Assembly (NCBI GenBank): GCA_025716855.1
Contig: JAIXMQ010000023.1
Location: 310,001-374,000, forward strand
Reading direction: 5' to 3'
DNA from: Pilaira anomala
Lineage: Eukaryota; Mucoromycota; Mucoromycetes; Mucorales; Mucoraceae
Length of the DNA: 64,000 nt
Numbering within the stretch: position 1 is the stretch's first letter; every line of letters begins with the position of its first letter. The notes beneath the pieces were generated by a model that saw only the letters and a program-made list of their open reading frames with translations, was not told where the DNA came from and made no database searches. Shown in pieces: positions 24,526-37,665 of this stretch. Both the position numbers and the translations under genes were made by a program.

Positions 24526-25970
24526 ATGAGAAGGACTAAGTGGCAACTTTCCTTCTTCTTTTGTATTGCTGCTTTATTTATTTTAATAGGTAATTATAAA
24601 TATACTTCAATTCATATTCAAAAATTAATTTTTTAAATGTTTTTTTAGTTAACGCTCAACAAGAAAGTAAGTTGATTTAAATTCATCTGTATAAACAAAC
24701 CTTGTCTCTTAACCTCTCCCTTTTTTTTTTTTTTTTAATAGCTGAAAAAAGCCCCGTAAAATCAATCAAAACCATCACCACTACTACCACCACTAAACGT
24801 AAACACACCAAAAGTAGAAAACATTATACAACTACAATCAATAATTGCTCTTTAGCTTCTATTCAAAACAAATCTACCTCTACTTCTTCCTCAACTACCA
24901 GCACTACTAAAGTACCTCATACCCAAACTTTTTATGTTTGTAAGAAGCAACTCGTTACTGGTGATGTGAAAAATCATACAACCACCAAGGGTCGTCGTCC
25001 TTCCTCCGCTACTACTACTACTACTAAAAAGTCTTCTCCTAAAAAGTCTACTAAAAAGATTACTAAAAAGACTACTACTACTACTACTAAAAAGACTACC
25101 AAGAAGACCACCAAGAAGACCACCAAGAAGACCACCAAGAAGTCTACCACCAAGAAGACTACTACTACTACTACAACTCAAAAGACAATTGATAAAAGCG
25201 CTGCTTCTGAATTCGGCGCTCTTGCATTAGCTCCACCTACTGCTACCAAGACAGTTGAAACGCCTTTACCCACATCCGATTCTAGTGATGATAGCAACAA
25301 TGATAATAGCAACAACAACAATGAGGAGGAGCAAGGAGGGTATACTGAAATCGATTTATCGGCTACATCAACTGAAGAAAATGATGAAAGTGAACCTACA
25401 CCTGCCGCTGTTGCTGCACCCGTAGCACCTGCTGCTGGTGAACCCAAAGACATTAATAATCAAGTCAATGCACAAACTATCGACTCTGCCGAAGCCGAGA
25501 ATACCACACCTCAAAGCAAGATCATTGGTGTCTCTGTTGGAGCCGTTGTAGGCTGTATTGCAGCTGCTGGTTTAGCTGGTATGTTTATCTACAAACGTCG
25601 TGAACGTACAAGTCATGATCAAGATGTTGAAGATATGAACCAAACGAGTGAGGTGAATACGCGTTGGCGTACACAATCATTTATGGCAGTGGTAGCAGGC
25701 GCCGTAGCTAAACTTCCTAAACGTAGTAACTCTACTAGCTCCAATTCAGGTGCAAGTGGAGGAGGAGTTTTAGGTAGTATTCGACGTGCAGCTAGTAATG
25801 CATCCAGATCTCTTTCAGTTCGGTCAAAAGAAAGTTCAAGATCAAGTTATGGTATTGCAGTCTCTGGACCTATTCCACCTATTACTCGTATTGATGGAGA
25901 TCGTGCACAATATTTTGGTGACCCAGAAAGTCCTAGTACTACAGGACATCATCATACACATGCTTATTAG
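24526..25970 (+). CDS. Ser/Thr/Lys-rich type I cell-surface protein (sensor-like)
   Basis: Exons 24526-24589, 24649-24666 and 24742-25970 give 436 residues. Residues 1-25 form a signal peptide (LSFFFCIAALFILIVNAQQ). Then comes a Thr/Ser/Lys-rich outer region with tandem KKTT units (25060-25170), an Asp/Asn/Glu-rich stretch and an Ala/Pro-rich stretch. One membrane helix follows (IIGVSVGAVVGCIAAAGLAG, about 255-280), with YKRRER on the inside and a Ser-rich cytoplasmic tail. The layout is like fungal wall-stress sensors (Wsc/Mid2 type), but there is no WSC cysteine domain. The second exon is only 18 bases. Function is inferred from architecture alone; a structural wall glycoprotein is possible. 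Confidence 0.75.
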
Positions 25971-26131
25971 ATTTTCTTCTTCTTTTTTTTTCTCACATAA
26001 AAACTTTTTTTTTTTTTGTTGTTATACAATGAGTTTTAATTTTCTTCTCTCTTACTCTCTCTCTCTCTCTCTCTCTCTTTTTGTTTTTTTTTTTTACCCC
26101 AAATGTAATACGAAGTAATATTAAAATTTAT

Positions 26132-27099
26132 TTATTCAGTAACAGAAGAAGAATTGACAATAATTCTTGTATCATCACCATATTGCCATGGTTGAGGTCT
26201 TGTTTTTCTTCTATTATTTGCTTGTTGTTGTTGTTGTAAGATAGCATCAGCATTGACCATCATAGCGTCATGAATGCCTCTACGTTGTATACCCACAATA
26301 GATCGACATGTACGTGTAATAATATTCACTACATTTGATTCTTGTGCACACCAACCTGTAAATTGGGATAGCTCAAGTGCTAAATCAATAAAGTAGGGCG
26401 CAATTACTTCTTCTTGGCGATGGCGTAATAATAAAATTCCTTCATTTCTACTAATACAATCCGGGTCTAATTTATCATCCACCTTTTTAATTTTATTATG
26501 AGTAACTTTTTTTTTTTTTTTATATGGTTAAATCAAACAACACTTACTGAAACAAAATTAATAAAGTTCATAAAATGGTGTGTATTGTTCTACAAAAATT
26601 AAAGTTAATTGAGATATATATTTTCTGCTTTTTTTTTTTTTTTTTTTTTTTTTTTTTGTTAAGAACTATATATTTTTTTTTTTACTTGAACAAATTCATT
26701 TAATCGAACCATCCAGGGCTCTTTTGCATTTTGTTCAATTGAACTATGACTTGCTAAAGTCATTAAACACTTTGCAATCAAAGTTAAGGTACGGCACGTT
26801 TTTGTATCAGGATGATCTAAAATTGAAACAATTAGTATATTAAATTTAATGTGGTACAACTCTATTCTTACCTGGAACAAGTCCAAATTGTTTAGGTGAA
26901 ATAATAGCAGGACAAATCCATCTCAGAAAGATAAATCCACTAAAAAAAAGTTTTAGTAACAAAATGATATACATTAAAAAAAAAAACTTACCTAACACAA
27001 GTATATCTAGCTACTTGATGATGTCTATCTAATGTTTCTTTACCTAAATCAAACCTTTTCACAATGGCTGATTGTAAATGTCCAAATATACGACGGAGT

Positions 27100-27138
<39 letters not shown>

Positions 27139-28976
27139 TTATTTTAGTAGCAAGATGATATAAAAATAAAAATTTCTACTTACATTGGACACTTTGTTTT
27201 CGCCCTTTGAATACCTCCCCAAATAGATCTTACATGATTAAATAATTCATTGCAATTTGCTAATGTATTTTCCATCGTACTATTTGATAACCTAGCTGAT
27301 TCAACCTATAACAATGTATAATCAGTGTATGTATTAATATTTTTTTTTTTTCTTTTTATAAATAAAAAAATACCTCAATATGTAAACTAAATTTACATAT
27401 CTTTTGAATGGTAAATTGAAGTGCCTCTTCCAAGAATTCCTTTCCACTCATTTTCATATAATTATCAATTACTTTTGTAAAAAAGGAATTTCCTCTATAT
27501 TGCACATGTTTAGTAAAAAAAAATAAAAAAAAAAAGAGTAGTTTTACCTAAAAAGAATATTCACATCGTCTATTACAGATGATATAAAAATAAACGTTAA
27601 AAATAAACCTAAAAACACACACACACACACACATACACATTTTCTTTACCTGAACTTAATGAAGATACTTCATAATCAATCAAGGATTTAATCCAAGTCA
27701 AGGTCAATCCCATGCCTTCATAAATCCTTAATAAATTCCTGGCCAAACCTTGAACATCCGAAGTCTTTCTTGCCATATCATAAATAATATCATGTCGAAA
27801 TTCAGTCAAGACATCCATCAACGGTTGATACACATCTAACGAATAAACTTTATGTTCTTCCAATAACAACCCGACCCTGAGTTGACCCAGCGATCCATGT
27901 CCTGAACCTAAACTGGTCAAGGACGCAAATGCACGATTTCTACTTTCTTTTCTAACCTCGTACCATTCTTCACCCAACACATTGGTTGTCTCAATTTGAG
28001 TCACGGGTAAAAAGACTGTACCATACACCGTCTCTCGATCATTCTTACTACTTCTTGAATAGATCGTGATCGTCAGTCCATGTCGCATCTTACTGATATC
28101 ATGAAACATAAATTCTTCTCTCCAGAATAAATCCGGGGTTCGCTTCAAGGAGCCTGTCAGGCCCCGAATTTCGTTATCGATCACAACATCACAATAAAGT
28201 TCACTATGTGCTGAATCCTTATTATTCACTTGAAATTTACGACCTTCTGAGATACGCACTGTAAAACTGTAGATAGTACGTAATGGGATGGTCGGTTGTT
28301 GACAGGATCGTTTCAGTCGTACAAGCCATGCATCCCGTTGCACTTTACTGCAGGTCATTAAATGATACGTCTCAAATGGTCGTGGACGAATCACAATACA
28401 GTATCGCATGTGATCAATTGTATCTGAAAATGGATAGATGTCTTGTGGTGATAATGTTGAAAGTTGAATAGGACAATGAAAGAATGCGTTATCGTCCTGT
28501 CATTTTTCTTTTTTTGTTAGGTATTTTGATCAAATATGATAAATATATAATTCTACTACCTTTTCTGTCTCTAAATGAAGTATACCATTATCAAATAAGA
28601 GCACATGAAGTACGCATAATGTCCCTGTATGATGTGAAGTGCAGCTTGGTTTGTTTATACATAATTCTAAAAAAAAAAAAAAATACATAAAACAGTTGAG
28701 CACAATTTTGTTATATGATATTTTTTTTTTCTTCTTAATTTTATACAAATATAAATATATATATACTTGCTGTGAATTCTAAATAATCCCGTCATAATCA
28801 CTTTTGATTGATTGACTACATTGGACGTGTTACAACAATTGACAGGACAATCTGTCACTTGAACTGGACTTCCATAAATAAATTCACCGTTACTATTCTC
28901 TCCATTATTTGCAAAATGAGTTGGTGTTGTTCGTACATTCTAATAAAGAGAGAGAGAGAGAGAGAGTTTATTTTAG

Positions 28977-29015
<39 letters not shown>

Positions 29016-29197
29016 GCACATCTATATATCTTTCCCGTACATTTAAATTATGATTCGAGTCCATTTTCTTATGTGCTGGCTCAGATGAGGATGCACCAAA
29101 ACTTGGTTTCTTGGTAAGAAACGTTCGATTACTACTACTATGTGTAACTGAAGAATGACGAGGATGAGGAATCTAATATTTGTGTGTGTTCTTTTTT

Positions 29198-29252
<55 letters not shown>

Positions 29253-29407
29253 CTTTTTTTTTTGTATTTTAGTTACTTACTGCACTCTTTCTAAGAGCCG
29301 GTCGATTTGGTTTCTTGGTAGCACTGATCACACTATTCGTTTGTTGCTGTTGCTGTTGTAACTGTTGTTGTTGTTGCTGCTGCTGCTGCTGCTGCTGTGG
29401 CTGTGGC

Positions 29408-29438
<31 letters not shown>

Positions 29439-31828
29439 GAGGGTTCCAAGACTTTAAAGCCTGTAACCAATTCGAAAAATCAATCGCGGTTTCTGTCTGA
29501 AGACTTAAGCTACAACAACAACAACAACAACAACAAAAAAAGAGAGTATAAGTATATGTATATATATACAAATAAGAATAATAATAAAATAGTTATTTTA
29601 CATATTGTTGGTACCACAACTGATTTGGATCACGAAATCGCGTTTATCCGTTTCTGATGCATGAACAATTGCAGACTTTAAATTGGAAACGACTACCGTT
29701 GTCTATTTATGTTTAAATTAGTTTTTTTTTTTTTTTTTATGTATCACCGTATTTATATAATTTTTTTTTTTTTTACCGCTGGATCTTTATATTGTTTGAG
29801 ATGACCATCTTCTTTAGAGATATAAAAATAATACCTATTATATCCAAACAGTTTAATTTTTTTTTTTTTATTCGACCCTTTTTTTTTTGTTTTGTTTACC
29901 TTTCCCATTTTCCTTCTTTATGATGATGTGGATCCTTGTTATTAATTCCATTTGTACAATTACTATTGATACCCGCAACTTTCTTTTTCGTTAATAAATA
30001 ACCTTTTGCACTCATTTGTGATCCAGTTAATGATAGAGGGTTTGTAGTTGATAATAATGAATCTAGACTATTATACCTTTGCTATTATATCAAAAAAAAA
30101 AAAAAAAAAATTAAGTAAAAGAAATAATCCAACATTTTCATAATATTATCTTACAACAACTCTAGGTTTGTTTAAAAAGGTAAATGGTATAAGAGAAGTA
30201 GGTGAAGAAGGTCTTGATCGAATCATGAAATTTTCATTGGGTGGCTTTAAAGAGTTTTTGAGACAACTATAATAGGAAGCTAATTTTTCCTGGATATAAT
30301 AAGATAGACGTTCATTATTTAACTACATAAAAAAAAAAAAAATAAAAGGGTTAAATAGAATGTTCAATTTTTTTTTTTTTTTTGGTTCATATCTCAATCA
30401 TACTTCATGATAATCTTCAAACGAAGAACGTGGAAAAGGTGAACTAGAACGTTCCTCGTTGCTACTATGACTACTACTTGCACTACTACTTGTTGATTTT
30501 TTTGAATTCACATCATATATAAAATCTGTTGATATTAATACAAGTTCTTCTAAAGTTTTTAAATTTCGATTTTTATCTGATTGTAATCCTTCAAATAATG
30601 GTGTCAACTATAATAAAGATTTTTCTGGTAAACAAACAAATAAAAAAAAAATACACCCAAATGATATAATATTTCTCTACCTTGTCATTGACTAACGTGC
30701 GTGTAGCTCGAATTAAACTATTGAGGGCATAAATGTATTCTAACAAGACTTTGCATAGTGATCTTTTGGCTACATAAAGTGATGTACTGATTTCCTAAAT
30801 ATTTTTGTTAGTTCAATTTATAATCTTCTCCTCTCGCGTGCTCTCTCTCTCTCTCTCTCTCTCCCTTGGTACTAAACATACATCTAAAGCTTTGCTATTG
30901 GCTTGTGATGATTTTAATTTCTGTGTGGCACAATAACTGTTGGATAATTGAACCTGTTTAACTCTACAAGCAGTAACACTTGTTTCAAAATGCTACAATT
31001 TAATAAATAAATGTAATAAGTATATACACTCAATAAAAACATGTTCTTTTTTAAAAAAAAAAGAAGTTCTATTTACAGTCAAAGTTTCTTTAATCTTTGC
31101 ACCATGATCGCGCAAGTGAGCTATATTAAAGACATTGAAAAAAAAAAAAAAAAAGGTTAGATTAAAGTCTAAGTTATATAATCCAGGTTTTTTTAGAACT
31201 TGCATAAAATAGATCTTATGTCTTGGTTATCCCAGACTTCTTCATCAATGGATTTATTATCACTGGGCCAGTTAAGAAGGTTACACTCTTCCGCTGTGTA
31301 AAAAGGCTCATTTAAGATTAATTTTGTTTGGTCAAATAATAAGGCGATGGATTTACTATAAGCGATTTCTAACTGTCTACATTGTTCAATCTTTTCTAGC
31401 CAACCTAAATAATGATATAACCAAGTCTCTAAACTAGAAAGATAGTCATGAAAAACAGGTGAATCGATCCAGATATCTTCGTAAAGTATATCGGAAGAGA
31501 GATCCAACATTGGTATATCAGGATGTAATAAATTATTAACTTGATTTGAAATCATTGTTTTTCTACCAGGTATTGCAATACTGATTTCATCGTCATCGCT
31601 ACTACTACAGGTACTGTTGATCGATGAATGTATACTGCATTGACTACTACTACTATCATCATCGTCATCATCATCATCATCCTCAAAAGATTGATTTGAT
31701 CCTATCCATGGTTGTTGAATTGATGACAGACTAAAAGAGGATCTTGTAATTCTTGAAGATAAATCATCTTCTTCTTCATTATCATCTACATGAATTAAAG
31801 GTACACTACTTGAACGTGATTGATCCAT
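26132..31828 (-). CDS. Multidomain Ras GTPase-activating protein (PH, C2, RasGAP)
   Basis: Should speed GTP hydrolysis by Ras-type GTPases at membranes. About twenty exons run from ATG at 31828 to TAA at 26132. Order: acidic Ser-rich N-terminus with an Asp run (31670s); helical stretch with BAR-like look (about 31000-30400); PH domain start (SAKGYLLTKKKVAG, KWERYYFYISKEDGHLKQY), whose end (ETAIDFSNWLQALKSW) precedes a long polyQ (29343-29450); a second PH-like block (about 28700-28280); C2 domain (YSFTVRISEGRKFQ); then RasGAP. The arginine finger is intact in NILFRGNSFFTK, its codon split by an intron near 27500. The structural FLR motif is in GFIFLRWICPAIISPK (about 26900). Several introns hold very long T runs, one of 49. 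That the N-terminal exons belong to the same gene is inferred from continuous splicing; two adjacent genes are the alternative. Confidence 0.85.
27104..27134. repeat. (TA)n microsatellite in a RasGAP intron
   Basis: About 15 TA units between two RasGAP-domain exons. Similar TA arrays occur near 31996, 45930, 53116 and 61407-61454, mostly in introns or 5' regions. Confidence 0.9.
29204..29252 (+). repeat. T49 homopolymer inside a RasGAP intron
   Basis: Forty-nine uninterrupted T on the plus strand (A on the coding strand), followed after one C by a further T run. It lies between two RasGAP exons. Length should be treated as uncertain because such runs are error-prone in sequencing. Confidence 0.9.
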
Positions 31829-32219
31829 GAAATTGTAATATTAAAATAATAATAATAATAAAAAGAAGAAGAAAAGAAGAATAATTTATTTTATATAAAT
31901 AAAAAAGGGGACATCCCTTATTTGATTAAACAACAATTGTGTAAATCTTTTGACCCCTATTTGTTTTTTTTTTTTATATTGATGTGTATACATATATATA
32001 TATATATATATTTTACTCCCTTCATTAGATAACAATTCTATTATCAACTATTTCTCTCCTTTTCTTCTTCTTTAAACAATTACTCACCTTTTTTTTTTCT
32101 TTTCCGTTTCTACCTTTTGACTGGTTGTGTAATATATTTATATCTAAACAGTTTTTTGTATTTACATTTTCAATTAGATTTTTTTTTTATTTTTTTTTTT
32201 CATATACCATATACCCCAC

Positions 32220-32253
<34 letters not shown>

Positions 32254-32289
32254 CTCTCTCATATACATATTACATAAAGAAAAAAAAAA
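31829..32289. promoter_or_regulatory. Shared divergent promoter of RasGAP and RasGEF
   Basis: Only 461 bp separate the two start codons. The gap holds a TAA microsatellite, a (TA)n stretch (about 31996-32010), pyrimidine tracts and a run of 30 A (32222-32250). No specific factor site was recognised. Shared regulation is an inference from the head-to-head layout. Confidence 0.55.
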
Positions 32290-35141
32290 ATGGTGTCTAC
32301 AGAATCAAACATGCAAAACTTAATGCATGAAGCATCTCATTGTTACAACCTTGGTAGATTCAAGGTAAATTGACGGAATGAACATAATCTATGCCTAACA
32401 TAAAATAACCCGTGTTGTTACACACATAGGTTTCTTTTGATTTATATCTGGAAGCATTATTATCTGCAATTAAAGAATTTCAACAGTTACAATTTATAGA
32501 CCAAAGTAAATAATAATTTTTTTTTATACATATGTGTGTGTGTATCTATTCACTAATAATCATAATAATAATAATAATAATAAATTCTAGTAGACGTTCA
32601 AATGAATGATCTGTCTTCTTTATTTGTTTTAGCACACACGTGTCTTAGACAAGCCAAAACAATCTGTTCAAACAAAAAACCTCCCACCGTCCCACCAAAA
32701 CCATCTTGTTTATCATTACCACCACCTTTACCTATTCGACCCACTTTTTTAGATACTGCCATGATACGCACCAGATCTGATTTTCAGAAGAGTAGTAGTA
32801 GTAATGTTTGTACCATAGATGATTCTTCTGACGAAGATGAAGAAGAAGAAGAAGAAGAATATACTGTAAATAATAAAATAATCAACAAAAAAGGTAAGAT
32901 TGATTTAAGAAACGTATATTTCTGGATTCCGTTATATATATATATATAAACAACCATTTTATCTAGACAAAGGGCTGAAAATAGTGACAAAACGAAACAA
33001 GTTACCTCGTAGATCATCTACATCCAACATATCATGTTCTGCTCCCTCTTCTCCTTCAGTTGTTTCTAACCCTTTAAATGCTGTAAAATCATTCCTTTCT
33101 TTACCTGGCTCCATGGCAGCACAAGCCGCACCAGACAACGATGATTTGTTCCTACTGACAAACGCAACGATCGATCCACATCAACTCATTACTGTTCAAA
33201 CAAGTCAATCTGACAATAGTCTACAACCTGTCACGAACCACAGCACTTATTTACCCATGATACCTCAAGCCCCTTTAGTCACTGTATATAAATCCTTACA
33301 AGAAAAACTATTGAATTTAAAAAAATCAGATGAAGAATTCAATACGATTCAATCCTTATTAAATCGAGTACGAAACATTCATATGTCGGCCACGACCGTA
33401 CCTACCATCCTTCAATTTCAACCGGTCTTGATCGCTTATCAACTTACCTTGATGGATTCCACCATCTTTCGAAACATACCAATGGATGCTATCCTATCTC
33501 ATTCCCCCAAGACCCCTCATCCTTCTATCGTAGCCTCTACCGATTTCTTCAATTACCTGACTCGGTTAATTGAACACGCTATCTTGTTACAACAAGAGGC
33601 CTCAGGTCGTGCTCAACATATTAATCATTGGATCAAAGTAGCTGGTAAATGCCATGAATTGAAAAACTATCAGACCTTGAAAGCGGTCATTTCTGCCTTG
33701 GGTACTCCACCCATTCAACGATTAAAGAAGTCATGGTCTTTTGTACCTAAAAAAGGCATTCATCTATTAGAAGACTTGTCTGACTTGATGTCTGAAGCAT
33801 CCAACTATGGTAAATACCGTACTCGACTCGGTCTCTCACAAGATGAGGCAGATCCTGGTCCTTCCGATGCAACGGTCATCACACGAAAACCCAGTATGCG
33901 AAAGAACTCCTTCAATGAACCCACCGTACCCTTCTTGGGTATCTTTATTCATGACATGACTTATTTAGTGGCCGCATTATCTAAAAAGCAGCAACAACAT
34001 AACTCTCAATGGATCACAAACCCACCAAAGCAATCGATACAAGAGATGCAACAAGATGTACGAGTATCCGAATTACTTTCTCTTTTTAAAAACTTACAAA
34101 GAAGTCCTCCTTACTCTCCTCATCTCTCCGCCGTTTGTATTAAAGATTTAAATAAGAATAGAAAACGTAAATTGTCTCATGCTCTTACCAGGTCTTCTGC
34201 TATCAAGAAGACACCACATTATTTCTCGAATCAATACGATGATGAAACTGGTGGTGAACTTAGTACTGAAATGCAACAATGTCTCGTGACTCAATACCTG
34301 GTAAAGTTTGATATAATCTCTTATGATGTTGTGTGTGTATATATGTATATACTCATATGTTTTTTTTTTTTTTTTAAAAAAAATTTAGTTGACCAGATCT
34401 TGGGTGAGTGAAAAGACAGTAGATGAACTAAGTCTGGTAAGAGAACCTACAAAGACGGTTCGAAGTTACTCAGTTACGGAATCTTTAGCGTCTCCTTCAA
34501 CGAATGTACCTCCTATCACAGGATCTGTGAGTTTAACAACTCGAGATAGTTCAGGAAGCATGACCAGCAGTAGTTCAAATAGTAGACCCTTAAGTCTTGA
34601 AGATGAACTAGTAGAGGGGGATGAATTAGAACGAAAATCATCTATTTCTAACGGAACAGGAACAGGAACAGGAGGAGGGTTCTGGCCATTTGGACGAAAG
34701 GCAAGTGATGCTGGTTCACTATTAAAGCCTTGTGGATCGAACGAATCGTTTGGAACGATGCAAAGATCACCACGGCATTTTTCGTTTGAAGAACTCAGTA
34801 GTCAAACAATGGTAAAGAGTCAATCATTTAAACAGGGCACGGTGATGCAACGTGAAGGCTCTCAAAATTCATTATCAATCTTTCGAAAAGATTTTTGGAA
34901 ACCTGCTACTAGTACAGGTACAACAAGTAATCGAAATCCGTTATTAAACTTCAATAGTGATCCTTCTTTACTTGTCATTCGACGAAAAGGATCCTCTGCT
35001 TCGCTTATTCATCCTTCTCCTTCTTCTTCGACGGATACAAATGAACAGACTCAATTTCAAAAGAAACTTGTGGTTTCTCCACATCCATTAGATACTGGTA
35101 CGCCACTTTCTGAAGTATCTAGTTTTAACTGGGACCAATAA
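32290..35141 (+). CDS. Ras guanine-nucleotide exchange factor with N-terminal MIT-like helix bundle
   Basis: Should load Ras-type GTPases with GTP. Exons 32290-32364, 32430-32505, 32591-32893, 32967-34300 and 34389-35141 give 846 residues. The first 60 residues (LMHEASHCYNLGRFKVSFDL, ALLSAIKEFQ) resemble an MIT-type three-helix domain. Then come Pro-rich and acidic low-complexity parts. The CDC25-type catalytic domain spans about residues 230-490: LIAYQLTLMDSTIFRNIP, RAQHINHWIKVAGKCHELKN, KAVISALGTPPIQRLKKSW and VPFLGIFIHDMTYL are hallmark blocks. No REM domain was recognised with certainty, although the region just before the core is helical. The C-terminal 250 residues are Ser-rich with many RKxS-type sites that could be phosphorylated. 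Transcribed away from the RasGAP gene and converging on the Ras gene. Confidence 0.9.
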
Positions 35142-35205
35142 ATTATTTAATTTTTTTTTTTTAAAAAAAAAGAGAGAAAGAGAGAGTAAGAGAAAAATGA
35201 GGAGG

Positions 35206-35231
35206 GAGAGAGAGAGAGAGAGAGAGAGAGG
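35206..35231. repeat. (GA)n microsatellite between RasGEF and Ras
   Basis: Purine microsatellite in the 152-bp gap between the convergent stop codons of the RasGEF (35141) and Ras (35294). It follows a T-run/A-run junction at 35151-35171. Confidence 0.85.
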
Positions 35232-35293
35232 ACGAGTGGGATATATATCTAGTTAATGTGTGTGTGTTTGTGTGTGTGTTTTATCTATTTGTT

Positions 35294-36152
35294 TTACATT
35301 AATATACAACATTTGGATTCATTTTGATCTTGTTGTTGGTGTTGTTGACTACGAGGAAGAATAGGAGCTACTGGCTGCTTCATAGGTTGTACTTTATTAT
35401 ATTTTCTAATGTTTCTAACGACTGCATGAAAGGCATCATCGACTTGAAGACGTAACTTGGCAGAAGTCTCTACAAACTCACAACCATAAAATTCAGCTAA
35501 ATCTTTTCCTTCTTGACTGGATACCTGTCTTTCACTTTCTAAATCAGTCTTGTTTCCAATCAAAACCATAGGAAATCTATCTTTATCTTTCACTCGACAA
35601 ATTTGTTGATGAAAGGTCTCGATTTCTTCAAAAGACATACGGGAAGTGATGGAATAAACGAGTAAAAAACCTTCACCGTTTCTCATATATTGTTCTCTCA
35701 TGGCACTAAATATATGATATTAGAAATGGAGAGAGGTTATGGATAATTAATTTTTTTTTTCTTTACCTGTATTCTTCTTGTCCGGCAGTATCTAATACGT
35801 CAAGTAAAGCAGTTTCTTCATCGATTACACATTGCTTTCGATAAGAGTCTAAATTTATAATATAAATATGCAGACACATGTAAAAAAAAAAAAAAAAAAA
35901 AACCTTTTGTTTGTTTATTTACCTTCAATCGTTGGATCATATTCATCCACAAAATGAGACTGAATAAATTGAATAGTTAAGGCAGACTTTCCAACACCTA
36001 TTCTTTATTTTATTATTTACTTTCTATTCTTTTTTTTTTTTGTAAAAGCAGTAAAAAAAAAACCCCCTCTTTTTTTTATTTTATTTACCACCACCACCCA
36101 CCATGACCAACTTATATTCACGAACAATCCAAGAAGCTGATTTATTCGACAT
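35294..36152 (-). CDS. Ras GTPase
   Basis: Small membrane-anchored GTPase controlling growth and morphogenesis. Exons 36152-36089, 35997-35923, 35848-35767 and 35705-35294 give 210 residues. All nucleotide-binding boxes are intact: P-loop GGGGVGKSA (split by intron 1), effector loop [15 protein letters not shown], switch [23 protein letters not shown] and ETSAK. The C-terminus is a short Gln-rich variable region ending KCCILM, a CaaX box (CILM) with an extra upstream Cys that could be palmitoylated. Length and switch sequences place it with fungal Ras1 rather than Rap/Rsr1 (no T at position 61-equivalent; Q is present in AGQEE). It sits next to a RasGEF and near a RasGAP. Confidence 0.96.
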
Positions 36153-36242
36153 GTCAAAAAAAAAAAAGTTTATTTTTAAAAAGAGAAAAAAAGTGTGTGT
36201 GTCTAATTTTTTTATTATTTTTTTTTTTAAGCCAGGGGAAGT

Positions 36243-37665
36243 TTAAAGTTTACTGTCTGTCAAGTCTAACTTTTTCTGAAGTTTCTTTTGTCCGATTGGA
36301 CTCAATCGAATAATACCTTCTTGAGCAGTCGTAGCAACTAAACAACCATCACTATTATATATTTTACCAAAAACTACACCTCGTCCATCATTTGATCTAG
36401 GACTGTATTTATCGTAGAGTAACCAACTATCTGCTCTAGCAGGCTTATGAAACCACATCGAGTGATCCAAAGAAGTCATCATACCAATACTTGGGGAAGA
36501 GTAGGTTAATCCATTCGCTTTCGCTGCTGTATTTAAAAATCCACTATCGGAGGCATAAGCAATAATACAAGCATGGAGTCTCATATCATCTGTCAATGCA
36601 CCTCTTGTTTTAAACCAACGTCTCTGATTTTTTTTTTTTTTTTTAGAAGCGGAAGAATACATACATATGTAATACACTTACATTTACTGCTGTAGGTTCT
36701 CCTTCACCTGTCATAATTTCTCTAGGTGAAGCATTATGTACTTCACGATAATCAATCGGTTGATCCTACAAGTAACAGTAGAATTTTAATCACTTGTTGA
36801 GAAAAATCACATGCAAAATTTTTAAAAAAAAAAAAAATCTCTCTTACATCTGCCAATACTTTTTCTACTTGTTTTCTAAACTTTTCTGGATAATCTTTTT
36901 CATTAGTCACAATATTTCCCAGGAACTTGAGGTCACTAGATTGTCTATTGATCATTAGATATATTGTAAATAAACCTTTTATTTATCAAAATAACTTACG
37001 AAGGGAAATTTTCAGGTCCAGGTACATCAGGCATATCAATCTGAAAAGGTAAATATATATATAAGTAAAATTACATAAGCATATATATATATATATATAG
37101 CAAGGCTTACTTGGTGGTCTAAATGAAGACTATCGTCTGTCTTTACAAAACTACAGTTCAAGATAAAGATTGCTTTACCTTTTTGAGTAGCCGTGACAGT
37201 TCTTGTCACAAACGATCTACCATCTCGAATACGTTGTACTTGATAGATGACTGGGATCTCGACATTACAAGCCAAAATAAAATAAGCATGAAGGGACTAT
37301 ATATATATTATTATTACGACTCTTTTATATAGTTGTTTATATTATTTACATGAACATAAAATCCTTCTTCAACCGTATTCCAACCAGAAAGTAAAGCCTG
37401 AGCAACAATCTAAAAATTTAAAAATGAAATAAATATAACATCTTCTTTTTTTTTTTACTGCTTTATTTACTTGTCCACCAAATGCACCCCGAGATCCAAA
37501 AGGTAACCATAATTCTTTACTTAGATATAAATTCGTATCCACGTATTGAACATCAATTGAATTAATCATGCGTTGTCCGAAATCAATCGCTTTTTCTTCA
37601 ACCATTTGTCCTTCATCTAATGTATTCTTAAATACAATTTTATTTGAATGTGATGTTGTCCCCAT
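36243..37665 (-). CDS. Peroxisomal acyl-CoA thioesterase II (TesB-like)
   Basis: Hydrolyses acyl-CoA to free fatty acid and CoA, in fungi mainly alongside peroxisomal beta-oxidation. Exons 37665-37471, 37409-37350, 37296-37111, 37040-37000, 36944-36848, 36765-36682 and 36623-36243 give 347 residues, normal for the family. Two hotdog folds are visible: GAFGGQIVAQALLSGWNTV with LHAYFILACN and RDGRSFVTRTVTATQKGKAI in the first, and RRWFKTRGALTDDMRLHACI, MMTSLDHSMWFHKPARAD and GKIYNSDGCLVATTAQEGII in the second. The protein ends in SKL, a canonical peroxisomal targeting signal type 1. Starts at the first ATG of the frame. Confidence 0.95.

Noticed and set aside
25178..25453. Minus frames of 91-96 residues opposite the KKTT surface protein
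   Set aside because: Ser/Leu/Gly-rich antisense of low-complexity repeats, no supporting features.
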